Part shown: positions 33,243 to 41,516 of the stretch, piece by piece | Numbering within the stretch: the stretch's first letter is position 1 | How the letters are laid out: each line of letters begins with the position of its first letter | Assembly (NCBI GenBank): GCA_016793165.1 | Contig: JAEULA010000016.1 | Span: 62,001 to 126,000 of the forward strand | Source: Alphaproteobacteria bacterium | Lineage (GTDB): Bacteria; Pseudomonadota; Alphaproteobacteria; CACIAM-22H2 | DNA: 64,000 nt | Reading direction: 5' to 3' | Translations under genes and position numbers: made by a program | The notes under the pieces: generated by a model | The model's input: the letters and a program-made list of their open reading frames with translations, nothing else | Databases searched by the model: none | Told to the model about the DNA's origin: nothing

Positions 33243-34115
33243 GTGACCCCAATTCGCGTCGGCGCGGCGACGGTCGCGCGCATCGAGGAGAGCTACGAGC
33301 CGAACTTCGACCCGCGACTGGTCTTCGCCGAATGGAGCGACGACGTGCGCGACGCGCATCGCGACTGGATGGTGCCGAACCACTTCGACGTCGCGACCGG
33401 GCTGCTGAAGCTCAGCGTCCACAGCTGGCTCGTCCGGGTCGGCGGCCGCAACGTGCTGATCGATGCCTGCGTCGGCAATCACAAGCCCCGGCCGCGCTTT
33501 CCCAAGTGGCACCTGATGGAGACCCCCTATCTCGACCGGCTGGCAGCCGCCGGCGTGCGGCCGGAGGCGATCGACGTCGTGATGTGCACGCATCTCCATT
33601 CCGACCACGTCGGCTGGAACACGCGGCTCGACGACGGCCGCTGGGTGCCCACCTTCCCCAACGCGCGCTACGTGTTCAGCCGCGCCGACTACGACTACCA
33701 CCGGGCGCTGGACGCCGACCCGGCGAAGGGACCCCAGGCCGCATTCCGCGACAGCGTGCTGCCGGTCGTCGAGGCGGGTCGCGCCGAGATGGTGGACGGT
33801 GCGCACGCGCTCGACGAGCACCTCGTCGTCGACCCGCATCCCGGCCACACACCGGGCACGGTCGCGATCCGCCTCGCCTCGCGCGGCGAGGCGGCGCTGT
33901 TCAGCGGCGACATCCTGCATCATGCCATCCAGGTCCATCACCCCGACTGGAACAGCAGCTTCTGCGCCGATCCCGCCGCCGCACGTCGCAGCCGACGCCG
34001 AGTCCTCGAGCACTGCGCGGGATCCGGCGCACTTCTCATGCCCGCGCATTTCGGCGCGCCCTTCGTCTGCCGCATCGAGAGCCGCGGCGACCGCTTCATC
34101 CCGCACCTCGACTGA
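33243..34115 (+). CDS. Metallo-beta-lactamase fold hydrolase (lactonase-like)
   Basis: The 290-residue protein starts at GTG 33243 behind GGAGAGGAAAG. It is a complete MBL-fold enzyme: metal motif THLHSDHVGW (about residue 117), HPGHTPGTVAIRLA with the third His (about 201), bridging Asp in LFSGDILHHAIQ, and final His in MPAHFGAP. The layout resembles quorum-quenching lactonases and related MBL hydrolases. No signal peptide. Located between a TrpX-like receptor and a small secreted protein; substrate unknown. Confidence 0.9.
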   Translation: MTPIRVGAATVARIEESYEPNFDPRLVFAEWSDDVRDAHRDWMVPNHFDVATGLLKLSVHSWLVRVGGRNVLIDACVGNHKPRPRFPKWHLMETPYLDRLAAAGVRPEAIDVVMCTHLHSDHVGWNTRLDDGRWVPTFPNARYVFSRADYDYHRALDADPAKGPQAAFRDSVLPVVEAGRAEMVDGAHALDEHLVVDPHPGHTPGTVAIRLASRGEAALFSGDILHHAIQVHHPDWNSSFCADPAAARRSRRRVLEHCAGSGALLMPAHFGAPFVCRIESRGDRFIPHLD

Positions 34116-34214
34116 GGCCGGCCGCGACGGGCCGCCGCGACCGCAGGCGCCGCCGACATGACCGCCGGCGCGAAGGGGACTCCGCCTGCCGCCGCGATCG
34201 GGTAGTGTTCCGCC

Positions 34215-34781
34215 ATGACGACCGATCGGCCTCCGGATCACGACGCCCCCCCGGCCCGCGACCCCGCGCCGGTCCGGCGGGCGGCATTGACGACGATCGT
34301 GCTTTGCCTCGCCGTGCCGAGCGTCGCCGCGGCGGGCGCCGTCGAGTTCGCAGCCGGCCGGGCCCGGGTGATCGTCCCGCTCGGGTACACGCATCGGGTC
34401 GAGGCCGACGGATCGCTGCTGCTGATGCCGCCGCGGCCGGACCTCTTCGCCTTCCGCCTCGGCTACGACGACCTCGCACGCCACCGCGAGGCCCGCCCCA
34501 ATCTCGCGATCGAGATCGTGGTCGACGCCGCCGCGCGCAAGCAGCGTCCCCTCACCCGCATCGACGGCACGCGCTATCTCGGTTTCGTCGAGCCGGGCGG
34601 CATCTCGCGCCGGGACGGCGAGACCTGGCGCAATCTCCAGGGCAGCATCGCTGCCGGCGGCGGTCTGCTCGATTTCACGCTCACGATCCCCGAGCGTCAC
34701 GCCGCCTCGGCGGAGGTCCAGGCCTTCGTGGGCGGCGGGATGGAGCAGCTGCTCGCGACGGTCGAGCCGGCCGCGACCTGA
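34215..34781 (+). CDS. Exported protein of unknown function
   Basis: The 188-residue product has a charged N-terminal stretch (about 22 residues), one hydrophobic signal-like segment (AALTTIVLCLAVPSVAAAGA) with a plausible cleavage after VAAAG, and a beta-rich remainder containing VIVPLGYTHRVEADGSLLLM and YLGFVEPGGISRRDGETWRN. I do not recognise the family. It starts at ATG 34215, 99 bases after the MBL gene and on the same strand. It is probably periplasmic. The frame is supported by codon bias and by a leader in the right place. Confidence 0.65.
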   Translation: MTTDRPPDHDAPPARDPAPVRRAALTTIVLCLAVPSVAAAGAVEFAAGRARVIVPLGYTHRVEADGSLLLMPPRPDLFAFRLGYDDLARHREARPNLAIEIVVDAAARKQRPLTRIDGTRYLGFVEPGGISRRDGETWRNLQGSIAAGGGLLDFTLTIPERHAASAEVQAFVGGGMEQLLATVEPAAT

Positions 34782-34864
34782 CCCGTGCCCCGTCGCGGCG
34801 GCGCTTGCGGCCGGAGCGGCGACGCGAAATGGTGCCGCACGCCCTTCGTTCGAGGAGTCCCGCC

Positions 34865-35344
34865 GTGCAGCTCGCGATCCAGCCGATCTCCCACGAGTCC
34901 TTCGCGCCGTTCGGCGAGCTGGTGGCGCATCGCGGCGACGCCATGCGCCGCTACCTCGACGATGCGCACGAGCATGCCGCGCCGGCCGACGCGCTGCGCT
35001 TCTGGGTCAGCCGCTACCCGGAGCCGCGCGCGCTGCCGGTCGCCTATCCGAAGCTCGAGCGCCACCCGTTCTCGGCGCAGACCTTCATCCCGCTGACGGT
35101 GCAGCGCTACGTCGTGATCGCCGCGCCGACCGCGGCCGGCGGCGCCCCCGACATCGCCGGGCTGCGCGCCTTCCTGGTCGGGCCGGGCGTGGGCGTGACC
35201 TATCGCCGCGCGACCTGGCACGGGCCGATGACGGTGCTCGACGGGCCCGCGGAATTCGCGGTCGCGATGTGGTCCGCGGGCGGCCCGGAGCGCGACGACG
35301 AGTGGTTCACGCTACCCGAGCCGCTGCGGATCGTGGCAGCCTGA
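34865..35344 (+). CDS. Ureidoglycolate lyase (AllA)-like protein
   Basis: The 159-residue protein starts at GTG 34865-34867 with GAGGAG 8 bases upstream. It has the AllA layout in the size usual for the family: ISHESFAPFGELVAHRGD at the start, HPFSAQTFIPLTVQRYVVIA (the SAQ-FIP strand, about residue 75), and VGVTYRRATWHGPMTVLDGP with the conserved WH (about 120). AllA cleaves ureidoglycolate to glyoxylate and urea. It is distinct from the longer paralogue at 21701-22321. Next comes a polar amino acid-type transporter (25 bases on), so ureide-derived nitrogen may be involved, but no other allantoin gene is present. Confidence 0.85.
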   Translation: MQLAIQPISHESFAPFGELVAHRGDAMRRYLDDAHEHAAPADALRFWVSRYPEPRALPVAYPKLERHPFSAQTFIPLTVQRYVVIAAPTAAGGAPDIAGLRAFLVGPGVGVTYRRATWHGPMTVLDGPAEFAVAMWSAGGPERDDEWFTLPEPLRIVAA

Positions 35345-35369
35345 CGGGCACACTGAGGAGGGGATCCGC

Positions 35370-36236
35370 ATGAGACGTTTCATTCGCTTCGGACTCGCGG
35401 CGCTCGCCGTCGCCGCACTGCCGGCCGCCATCGATCGTGCGACGGCCCAGGAAGCCGATCATCCCTCGGGCAAGACGCTCGTCGTCGGCTCGGATTTCGG
35501 CGTGGCGCCGTGGATGGTGCGCGGCGCGTCCGGCCCCGAGGGCTTCGGCGTCGACCTGATGAACGAGCTTGCCAAGCGGCTCGGCCGCACCGGGGTCGAG
35601 ATCAAGGACATCCCGTTCTCCGGCCTGTTCGCGGCGCTGTTCGCCAAGCAGATCGAGTTCACCGCCAATCCGCTCAACATCACCGCCGAGCGCGCCGAGC
35701 GCATGCTCTACACCGAGCCGTTCTTCGCGACCGGCAACGGCTTCATCACGCTCGGCAACGCCGAGATGAAGGCGCTCGAGGACCTCAAGGGCAAGGCCAT
35801 CGCGGTCAATCGCGGCACGATCTCCGACACCTGGGCAACCGCCAATGCCGAGAAGCTCGGCTTCGAGGTCCAGCGCTACGACAGCTTCCCGGATTCGGTG
35901 CAGGCGGTCGTCACGCGCCGGGCCTTCGCCGCGCTCAACGAGATCCCGACCGCCGTCTACGCCGCGAGCCAGAACCGCGCCATCAAGGTCGCGTTCAAGG
36001 ACTACACCGGACGCAATTTCGGCATCGCCTTCCGGCCGGAGAGCAAGGAGTACCGCAACAAGGTCGAGGAGGCGCTGGAGTGCATGAAGCTCGACGGCAC
36101 GCTCGTGAAGATGCACGAGAAGTGGTACGGCAGCGCGCCCGACGCGGGCTCGGCCATCCACGCCGTCTATTTCGGCTATGGACCGCCCGGGTTGAAGGGC
36201 TTCGATCCCGTCGCCCACAAGCTGACCTGCAACTGA
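35370..36236 (+). CDS. Amino acid-type ABC transporter substrate-binding protein (SBP family 3)
   Basis: The 288-residue protein has a Sec leader (RRFIRFGLAALAVAALPAA, cleavage near ATAQEA) and the family-3 fold: LVVGSDFGVAPWMVRG, GFGVDLMNELAKRLG with the conserved Asp, ITAERAERMLYTEPFF, and LKGKAIAVNRGTISDTW. It should bind a polar amino acid or a related compound in the periplasm. It precedes two permease genes on the same strand with a perfect 36-base palindrome in the 55-base gap, likely keeping receptor mRNA more abundant than permease mRNA. Confidence 0.93.
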   Translation: MRRFIRFGLAALAVAALPAAIDRATAQEADHPSGKTLVVGSDFGVAPWMVRGASGPEGFGVDLMNELAKRLGRTGVEIKDIPFSGLFAALFAKQIEFTANPLNITAERAERMLYTEPFFATGNGFITLGNAEMKALEDLKGKAIAVNRGTISDTWATANAEKLGFEVQRYDSFPDSVQAVVTRRAFAALNEIPTAVYAASQNRAIKVAFKDYTGRNFGIAFRPESKEYRNKVEEALECMKLDGTLVKMHEKWYGSAPDAGSAIHAVYFGYGPPGLKGFDPVAHKLTCN

Positions 36237-36244
36237 TCCGTCCC

Positions 36245-36280
36245 CGCCCCGTCCGCCGCGCCGGCGCGGCGGACGGGGCG
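36245..36280 (+). terminator. Perfect 36-base palindrome between receptor and permease genes
   Basis: CGCCCCGTCCGCCGCG at 36245-36260 and its exact complement at 36265-36280 enclose CCGG, so the whole 36-base stretch is self-complementary and would form a very stable stem. It begins 8 bases after the binding-protein stop and ends 11 bases before the first permease ATG. No U-run follows, so it more likely protects the upstream mRNA or attenuates read-through than terminates completely. Confidence 0.6.
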
Positions 36281-36291
36281 ACGCGGCCGCG

Positions 36292-36963
36292 ATGGAAACG
36301 CTCCTCGACAACTATCTCAACGTCGAGATTCTCGCGCGCTACCTGCCGAGCATCCTGGCCGGCTTCTGGATGACCGTGCGCGTCGCACTGGCGACGATCG
36401 TGATCGGCGTCGGCGTGGGCCTCGCGCTGGCGACGATCCGGGCGCTGCGGATCCGCCCGGTCAACGTCGCGATCGTGATCTGGGTCGACATCTTCCGCAC
36501 CCTGCCGCAGCTCGTCGTCATCATCGCGGCCTTCTTCGCGCTGCCCTATGCCGGCATCCGGCTGACGCCGTTCTGGGCCACGGTGATCGCGCTCGGCGCG
36601 GTCCTGTCGGCGTTCTCCACCGAGGCTTTCTGGGCCGCGATCCTGGCGATCCCCGCGGGGCAGTGGGACGCCGCGCGCGCCCTGGGCCTGCGCTTCCTGC
36701 CGACCTTCTTCCGCGTGATCCTGCCCCAGGCGATCCGACTCGCAGTGCCGCTGCTCGCCAACCGCGCGATCGCGATCACCAAGGGCACGGCGCTGGGGAC
36801 GGCCGTGTCGCTGCCCGAGGTCCTCGGCGCGGCGCAGAGCGCGATGGCGATCGCGGCCAATCCCTCGCCGCTGACACTCGCGGCAGCCTTCTACCTGCTG
36901 TTCTTCGTGCCGCTGGTCGTCGCGAGCCGCTGGCTCGAGACGCGCGCCGCGCCGGCCCGCTGA
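36292..36963 (+). CDS. Amino acid ABC transporter permease 1 (His/Glu/Gln/Arg type)
   Basis: The 223-residue inner-membrane protein has the HisM-type permease signature: FWMTVRVALATIVIGVGVG near residue 25, VDIFRTLPQLVVIIAAFFAL (the RGTP-like segment, here RTLP) and the coupling loop QWDAARALGLRFLPTFFRVILPQ near residue 125. It forms the channel with the permease encoded 7 bases downstream. The start ATG 36292 lies just after the palindrome; no strong ribosome binding site is visible. Confidence 0.92.
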   Translation: METLLDNYLNVEILARYLPSILAGFWMTVRVALATIVIGVGVGLALATIRALRIRPVNVAIVIWVDIFRTLPQLVVIIAAFFALPYAGIRLTPFWATVIALGAVLSAFSTEAFWAAILAIPAGQWDAARALGLRFLPTFFRVILPQAIRLAVPLLANRAIAITKGTALGTAVSLPEVLGAAQSAMAIAANPSPLTLAAAFYLLFFVPLVVASRWLETRAAPAR

Positions 36964-36970
36964 GGGCGCC

Positions 36971-37651
36971 ATGAGCGACTTCGAGCTCTTCCTCGAGAAC
37001 TTCGCCAATCTCGACTCGCTGATGCGGATCTACCCGCTGCTGCTGCAGGGGCTGCAGCTCACGGCGCTGCTCGCGGCGGTCATCCTGCCGGTGTCGATGC
37101 TGGTCGGCATCGCGATCGCCGTCGTCTACAGCTTCCACATTCGCTGGCTGAACGTCGCGCTGCTGATCTGGATCGACTTCTTCCGCTCCTTCCCGGCGCT
37201 CGTACTGCTGATCCTCGTCTTCTACGGGCTGCCGTTCCTCGGCATCCGCCTGCCCGCCTTCCCCGCCGCGGTGCTCGCCATCACCCTCAACAACTCCGGC
37301 TACTACGGCGAGATCTTCCGCGCCGGCATCGAGTCGGTGCCGCGCGGCCAGCGCGAGGCCGCGCTGTCGCTGGGGTTCGGCAAGTGGCAGGCCGTCTTCC
37401 TCGTCATTTTGCCGCAGGCCGTGCGCAACGTGCTGGCCCCGCTCGCGAGCAACTCGCTCGAGCTCGTGAAGATGACGTCGATCGCCGCCCTCGTCGGCCT
37501 GCCCGAGCTGCTGCGCTCGGCGCGCGTCTCGATGGAGCAGACCTACAACCCGACGCCGCTGATCGCCGCGGCGGTCGTCTATTTCGTCCTGCTCTGGCCC
37601 TTCGCGCGCCTCGTCGCGCGTCTCGAGCGGCAGATGCTCGCGCGCGGATGA
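36971..37651 (+). CDS. Amino acid ABC transporter permease 2 (His/Glu/Gln/Arg type)
   Basis: The 226-residue inner-membrane protein shows the same family features: LQLTALLAAVILPVSMLVG, IDFFRSFPALVLLILVFYGL, and the coupling loop RGQREAALSLGFGKWQAVFL followed by VILPQAVRNVLAPLASN. It heterodimerises with permease 1. GAGGGCGCC precedes its ATG. No ATPase gene of this type follows: the next gene, 7 bases on, is an NAD-dependent epimerase. The energising subunit must come from elsewhere. Confidence 0.92.
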   Translation: MSDFELFLENFANLDSLMRIYPLLLQGLQLTALLAAVILPVSMLVGIAIAVVYSFHIRWLNVALLIWIDFFRSFPALVLLILVFYGLPFLGIRLPAFPAAVLAITLNNSGYYGEIFRAGIESVPRGQREAALSLGFGKWQAVFLVILPQAVRNVLAPLASNSLELVKMTSIAALVGLPELLRSARVSMEQTYNPTPLIAAAVVYFVLLWPFARLVARLERQMLARG

Positions 37652-37658
37652 GCGGCCC

Positions 37659-38630
37659 GTGACCACCCTCGTCACCGGCGGCACCGGCTTCGTCGGCATG
37701 AACGTCGTCGAGGCCCTGGCCGCCGCCGGCGAGACCGTCATCGCGCTCGGCCATGCCCCGCCGCCGGCCGGACCGGCGGCACGGCTCGCCGGCCGCGCGA
37801 CCTTCCACGTCGCGGACATCCGCGATGCAGCCGGCCTTCGCGCCGCGCTCGTCGGCCGCGCGATCGAGCGCCTCGTGCACACGGCCGCCGTCACCGCCGG
37901 GCCGGCGCGCGAGCGTGACGACCCCGGCGGCGTCGTCGCGGTCAATGTCGGCGGCACGGTCGAGGCGATGCGGCTCGCCCGCGACCTCGGCGTGCGCCGC
38001 GTCGTGGCGCTCAGCTCGGTGGCGGTCTACGGCTTCGCCGATCCCGGCGCGTCGGGCAGCTACGCCGCCGGGCGCTCGCCGACGCGGCCGGCGGCGCTCT
38101 ACGGCATCACCAAGCTGGCAGCCGAGCAGACGGCCCTGCGCCTCGGCGAGATCTACGGCATCGACACGCGTGCCGTGCGCCTCGGCCCGGTCTTCGGGCC
38201 GCACGAGCGCGACACCGGGCTGCGCGACGCCCTCACGCCGCATTTCCAGGCGGTGGCGCTGGCGCGCGCCGGACGGGAGATCGTGCTGCCGCGGCCCTGC
38301 CGCGCGGACTGGATCTATTCCCGCGATGCCGCAGCCGGCATCGCGGCGCTGCTCGCCGCCGAGGACGCGGCCGGGCAGGTCGTCGATCTCGGCGGCGGCG
38401 CCTTCAGCGATCTGCCCGAATTCTGCCGCGCTCTCGCGACGCGGATCGCCTCGCTGCGCTGGCGGATCGCCGGCGACGGCGAGACGCCGAACGTCGCCTA
38501 CGGCCTCGCCCGCGACCGCGCCGCGCTCGACAACGGCGCGATCGCGCGGCTCGCCGGCTTCGCGCCGGCGTTCGACGTCGCGCGCGCCGCGATCGACCAT
38601 CTCGATTGGCTCGAAGGAGTTCGCCCATGA
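37659..38630 (+). CDS. NAD-dependent epimerase/dehydratase family protein
   Basis: The 323-residue extended SDR starts at GTG 37659. It has the N-terminal NAD motif TTLVTGGTGFVGMNVVEAL, a strand-5 segment RVVALSSVAVYGF, and the catalytic YxxxK in AALYGITKLAAEQ (about residue 148). Relatives include nucleotide-sugar epimerases, uronate dehydrogenases and dihydroflavonol-type reductases; the substrate is not clear. It overlaps the next SDR gene (ATGA) and follows permease 2 by 7 bases, so the dehydrogenases probably process what the transporter imports. Confidence 0.88.
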   Translation: MTTLVTGGTGFVGMNVVEALAAAGETVIALGHAPPPAGPAARLAGRATFHVADIRDAAGLRAALVGRAIERLVHTAAVTAGPARERDDPGGVVAVNVGGTVEAMRLARDLGVRRVVALSSVAVYGFADPGASGSYAAGRSPTRPAALYGITKLAAEQTALRLGEIYGIDTRAVRLGPVFGPHERDTGLRDALTPHFQAVALARAGREIVLPRPCRADWIYSRDAAAGIAALLAAEDAAGQVVDLGGGAFSDLPEFCRALATRIASLRWRIAGDGETPNVAYGLARDRAALDNGAIARLAGFAPAFDVARAAIDHLDWLEGVRP

Positions 38631-39400
38631 AGCGACTGTCTGGCCGGACGGCCATCGTCACCGGCGGCGCATCGGGAATCGGCCGCGCGATCGCGCGCCG
38701 CTTCGCGGCCGAAGGCGCCCATGTGGTGATCGCCGACGTCACGACGACGGTGCGCGAGGGCGGCGAGCCGACGCACGAGCTGCTCGCGCGCGAGGGCCTC
38801 GCGGCGGAGTTCGTGGCCACCGACGTCGCCGACGAATCGCAGGCCGACGCGGTGGTCCGACACGTCGTCGCGCGCCACGGACGTCTCGACATCCTCGTCA
38901 ACGATGCCGCGACCGGCGTCGGCAAGCCGCTGATCGAGACCAGCCTCGCGGAATGGAACCGCGTCCTCGCGGTCAACCTGACCGGGGTCTTCCTCATGAG
39001 CCGCGCCGCGGTGCGCCAGATGCTGACGCAGGAGCCCGTGGGCGAGACGCGCGGGCGCATCGTCAACATCTCGTCCCAGCACGGCATGATCGCCGCCCCC
39101 GAGGACATCGCCTACGGCACCTCGAAGAGCGGCGTCGTCTACATCACGCGCCAGATCGCCGCCGACTACGCGAAGGACGGGATCGTCTGCAACGCGGTGG
39201 CGCCGGGCAAGATCCTGACCGGGAAGACCGGCCGCGCCGTCGAGCCGCGCTGGCTCGCCTATTCCGAGGCGCGCACGCCGATGCCGCGGCTGGGCCGACC
39301 GGACGACGTGGCCAGCGCGGCTTTGTTCCTCGCCTCGGACGAGGCGTCCTACATGACCGGCGTCAACCTGCTCGTCGACGGCGGTTGGATGGCGGCATAG
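38627..39400 (+). CDS. Short-chain dehydrogenase/reductase
   Basis: The 257-residue classical SDR starts at ATG 38627-38629, overlapping the epimerase stop, with GAAGGAG about 9 bases upstream. It has TGGASGIGRAIA for the cofactor (TGxxxGxG, residues 11-18), ILVNDAATG in place of NNAG, catalytic Ser in VNISSQHG and YxxxK in AYGTSKSGVV, and the C-terminal MTGVNLLVDGGWMA. An Asp at the end of strand 2 (VVIADVT) suggests NAD(H) rather than NADP(H). It ends the operon, with 22 bases before the convergent GDSL esterase gene. Confidence 0.93.
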   Translation: MKRLSGRTAIVTGGASGIGRAIARRFAAEGAHVVIADVTTTVREGGEPTHELLAREGLAAEFVATDVADESQADAVVRHVVARHGRLDILVNDAATGVGKPLIETSLAEWNRVLAVNLTGVFLMSRAAVRQMLTQEPVGETRGRIVNISSQHGMIAAPEDIAYGTSKSGVVYITRQIAADYAKDGIVCNAVAPGKILTGKTGRAVEPRWLAYSEARTPMPRLGRPDDVASAALFLASDEASYMTGVNLLVDGGWMAA

Positions 39401-39422
39401 GCCCGTCGCCGCGGCTCCGGGG

Positions 39423-40496
39423 TCAGGCGCGGCGCCGGCGACCGCGCGCGAGCCCGAGCCCGGCGACCGCCGCGGCGAACAGCCATGCCGCGGCCGGCGC
39501 GCCGACCTCGGCCGGCACCGGCGCGGACAGCGCCAGTCCAGCCGGCCGGGCCGCCACCGCGCCGAGCTGGTCCGCCAGGACCAGCCCGATCAGCGCGTGC
39601 GCCATCGTCGTCGGGTGGATGCCGTCCCACCACATGTACTGGTTGCAATCCGTGCCGACGGGGGCCGCACCGCAGGCATCCGTCACGTTGGTCAGGCCGA
39701 GGGCGCTCCCGTAGCTGGCCACGATGGAGCTGACGTCGAAGACGTCGAAGAGCGTCACGGGCTTCGTCGCGAGATAGGCCTCGATGATCTCGTTCAGCCC
39801 GCTGGCGATGGCCGTGCCGATCGCCTCCTCGTAAGGCGTCTCCGCCGAGGGCACGAGTCCGAGATTGGGGAGGTTCCAAACGACGATGTTGCGGGCGCCG
39901 GCGGCGTAGAGATTGTCGACGACCGACGCCAGGCCGAGGACGATGGATTGCGCCGTGTCGGCGAAGATCGACAGCGCCGTATTCGCCTGGGTCGGATCGG
40001 CCAGGTCGAGCGCGGCGATGCTGTCGATCGCGTCGCGCGCGTCGTTGCCGCCGCCGGCGACGACGTAGAGCGCGTCCGCCGGCGCCCGGCCGCCGACCGA
40101 CGACAGGTAGATCGAGGACTGCGTCTTCAGGCTGAACGGGTAGCCGAAGGGGCCGATCCCGGGCGCGCTCATCCGCGCGCCGCCATTGGCGTAGTCCGTG
40201 CCGCCCTGCAGCCACGAGCGGTTCAGCGGCAGGCCGAGCAGGCCGCCCAGATAGGTGGCCCAGATGGGGCCGTTGCTGTAGGTCGCCGCGGCATAGGCGC
40301 TGGTCGCGACGTAGGAGTTGTCCGTCACGACCTGTCCGGGCGCGTACAGCCCGAGCGTCGCGTTGCTTCCCGCATCCGACAGGCTGTCGCCGAACACGAC
40401 GAGGCCGCTGTAGGCGGCGTCGGCCGCGACGGGCTGCAGCGCGGCGGTGGCGACGACGACGGCGGTGGCAAGCAGCCTGCGTGGAGACCAGTTCAT
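39423..40496 (-). CDS. Exported GDSL/SGNH esterase with a PEP-CTERM-like C-terminal anchor
   Basis: The 357-residue protein is exported by a Sec leader (LLATAVVVATAALQPVAADA). The catalytic blocks of GDSL esterases are present: block I VVFGDSLSDAGSN with the Ser, an Asn-bearing VVAGGGNDARDA, and block V MWWDGIHPTTMAH with the Asp and His. The end of the chain reads PVPAEVGAPAAAWLFAAAVA then GLGLARGRRRRA: a proline-led motif, a membrane segment and an arginine cluster, as in VPxPA/PEP-CTERM-type sorting signals. I chose ATG 40494-40496 because the longer start adds 12 residues ahead of the leader. It is predicted to be an outer-surface lipase or esterase. Confidence 0.87.
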   Translation of the reverse strand: MNWSPRRLLATAVVVATAALQPVAADAAYSGLVVFGDSLSDAGSNATLGLYAPGQVVTDNSYVATSAYAAATYSNGPIWATYLGGLLGLPLNRSWLQGGTDYANGGARMSAPGIGPFGYPFSLKTQSSIYLSSVGGRAPADALYVVAGGGNDARDAIDSIAALDLADPTQANTALSIFADTAQSIVLGLASVVDNLYAAGARNIVVWNLPNLGLVPSAETPYEEAIGTAIASGLNEIIEAYLATKPVTLFDVFDVSSIVASYGSALGLTNVTDACGAAPVGTDCNQYMWWDGIHPTTMAHALIGLVLADQLGAVAARPAGLALSAPVPAEVGAPAAAWLFAAAVAGLGLARGRRRRA

Positions 40497-40673
40497 CGCG
40501 AGAATCCCCCGGAAGCCCGAAACGGGCGGCATGAGTTGTGATCCGTCAGGAGTTGAGACGATGTCGGCGCCGCAGGAAAGCCCGATCTCGCCGGCCGCCC
40601 CGGGAATCGAGGCACCGGCAGCCGCGCGACCACACGCCAGGATCGAGTGGCGCGGCGGCGCGGGCGGCGCGGC

Positions 40674-41516
40674 TCACTCCTCGAACGCCGCGGACTCGTG
40701 CCAGGGCACCGCGAGGCGGCGGACGGCGCTGATCGCGCCGTAGAAGAGGAAGCCGAAGATGGCGAGCGCCATGATCGTGGCGAACATCGCCTCGACCTGC
40801 AGCGACTGCAGCGTCTGCACCACCAGGGCGCCGAGCCCCTCGTTGCCGCCGAGATACTCGCCGACGATGGCGCCGGTAACGGCGAGCACGCTGGCTGTCT
40901 CGATCCCCGTCAGCAGGTACGGCAGCACCGCCGGGATCTCGAGCGAGACGATGCGCTTCCACCGCGAGGCGCGGATCACCGTGAACAGCGCGCGCTGGTC
41001 CTCGCCGATGGAGCGGACGCCCAGCATCGTCGACTTCATGATCGGGAAGAACGACAGCAGCACCACGATGGCGATCTTCGACTGCATCCCGAAGCCGAGC
41101 CAGAGGAGGAACAGCGGCATCAGGGCGACCTTCGGCGTCACCTGGCTGAAGACCACGAAGGGGCCGGCGATGCGCTCGGCGATGCGCGACTTGCCGAGCC
41201 CGATGCCCAGCGCCGCGCCGAGCGCGACCGCGAGCGCGAAGCCGATCAGGATCTCGGTCACCGTCACGCGAAACGCCGTCCAGAAGAACGGCGCATGCAG
41301 CAGGTCGAGCAGCGCCTTGAAGATGGCGCCGGGCTTGGGCAGCACGAAGCGACTCAACCCGGTCCAGTCGACATAGAGCGACCAGCCGAGCAGGAAGAGC
41401 ACGAGGATCAGCGGCGTCGTGACCCAGGTCAGGCGCTTCTCCCACCACGGCCGCACGTCCTTCGCCCGCTGCGCCTCGGCGACGGGAGGGGCGCCTTCGT
41501 CTGCGCGGCCGGCCAT
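40674..41516 (-). CDS. ABC transporter permease, SsuC/TauC-like
   Basis: The 280-residue membrane protein has a 25-residue polar N-terminus, about six helices, and the coupling loop ALFTVIRASRWKRIVSLEIP (about residue 185) with VTGAIVGEYLGGNEGLGALV behind it. It is the last gene of a four-gene operon; its ATG overlaps the ATPase stop. No substrate-binding protein is encoded with it, so it may use one of the orphan receptors in the window such as 18279-19292. Confidence 0.9.
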   Translation of the reverse strand: MAGRADEGAPPVAEAQRAKDVRPWWEKRLTWVTTPLILVLFLLGWSLYVDWTGLSRFVLPKPGAIFKALLDLLHAPFFWTAFRVTVTEILIGFALAVALGAALGIGLGKSRIAERIAGPFVVFSQVTPKVALMPLFLLWLGFGMQSKIAIVVLLSFFPIMKSTMLGVRSIGEDQRALFTVIRASRWKRIVSLEIPAVLPYLLTGIETASVLAVTGAIVGEYLGGNEGLGALVVQTLQSLQVEAMFATIMALAIFGFLFYGAISAVRRLAVPWHESAAFEE

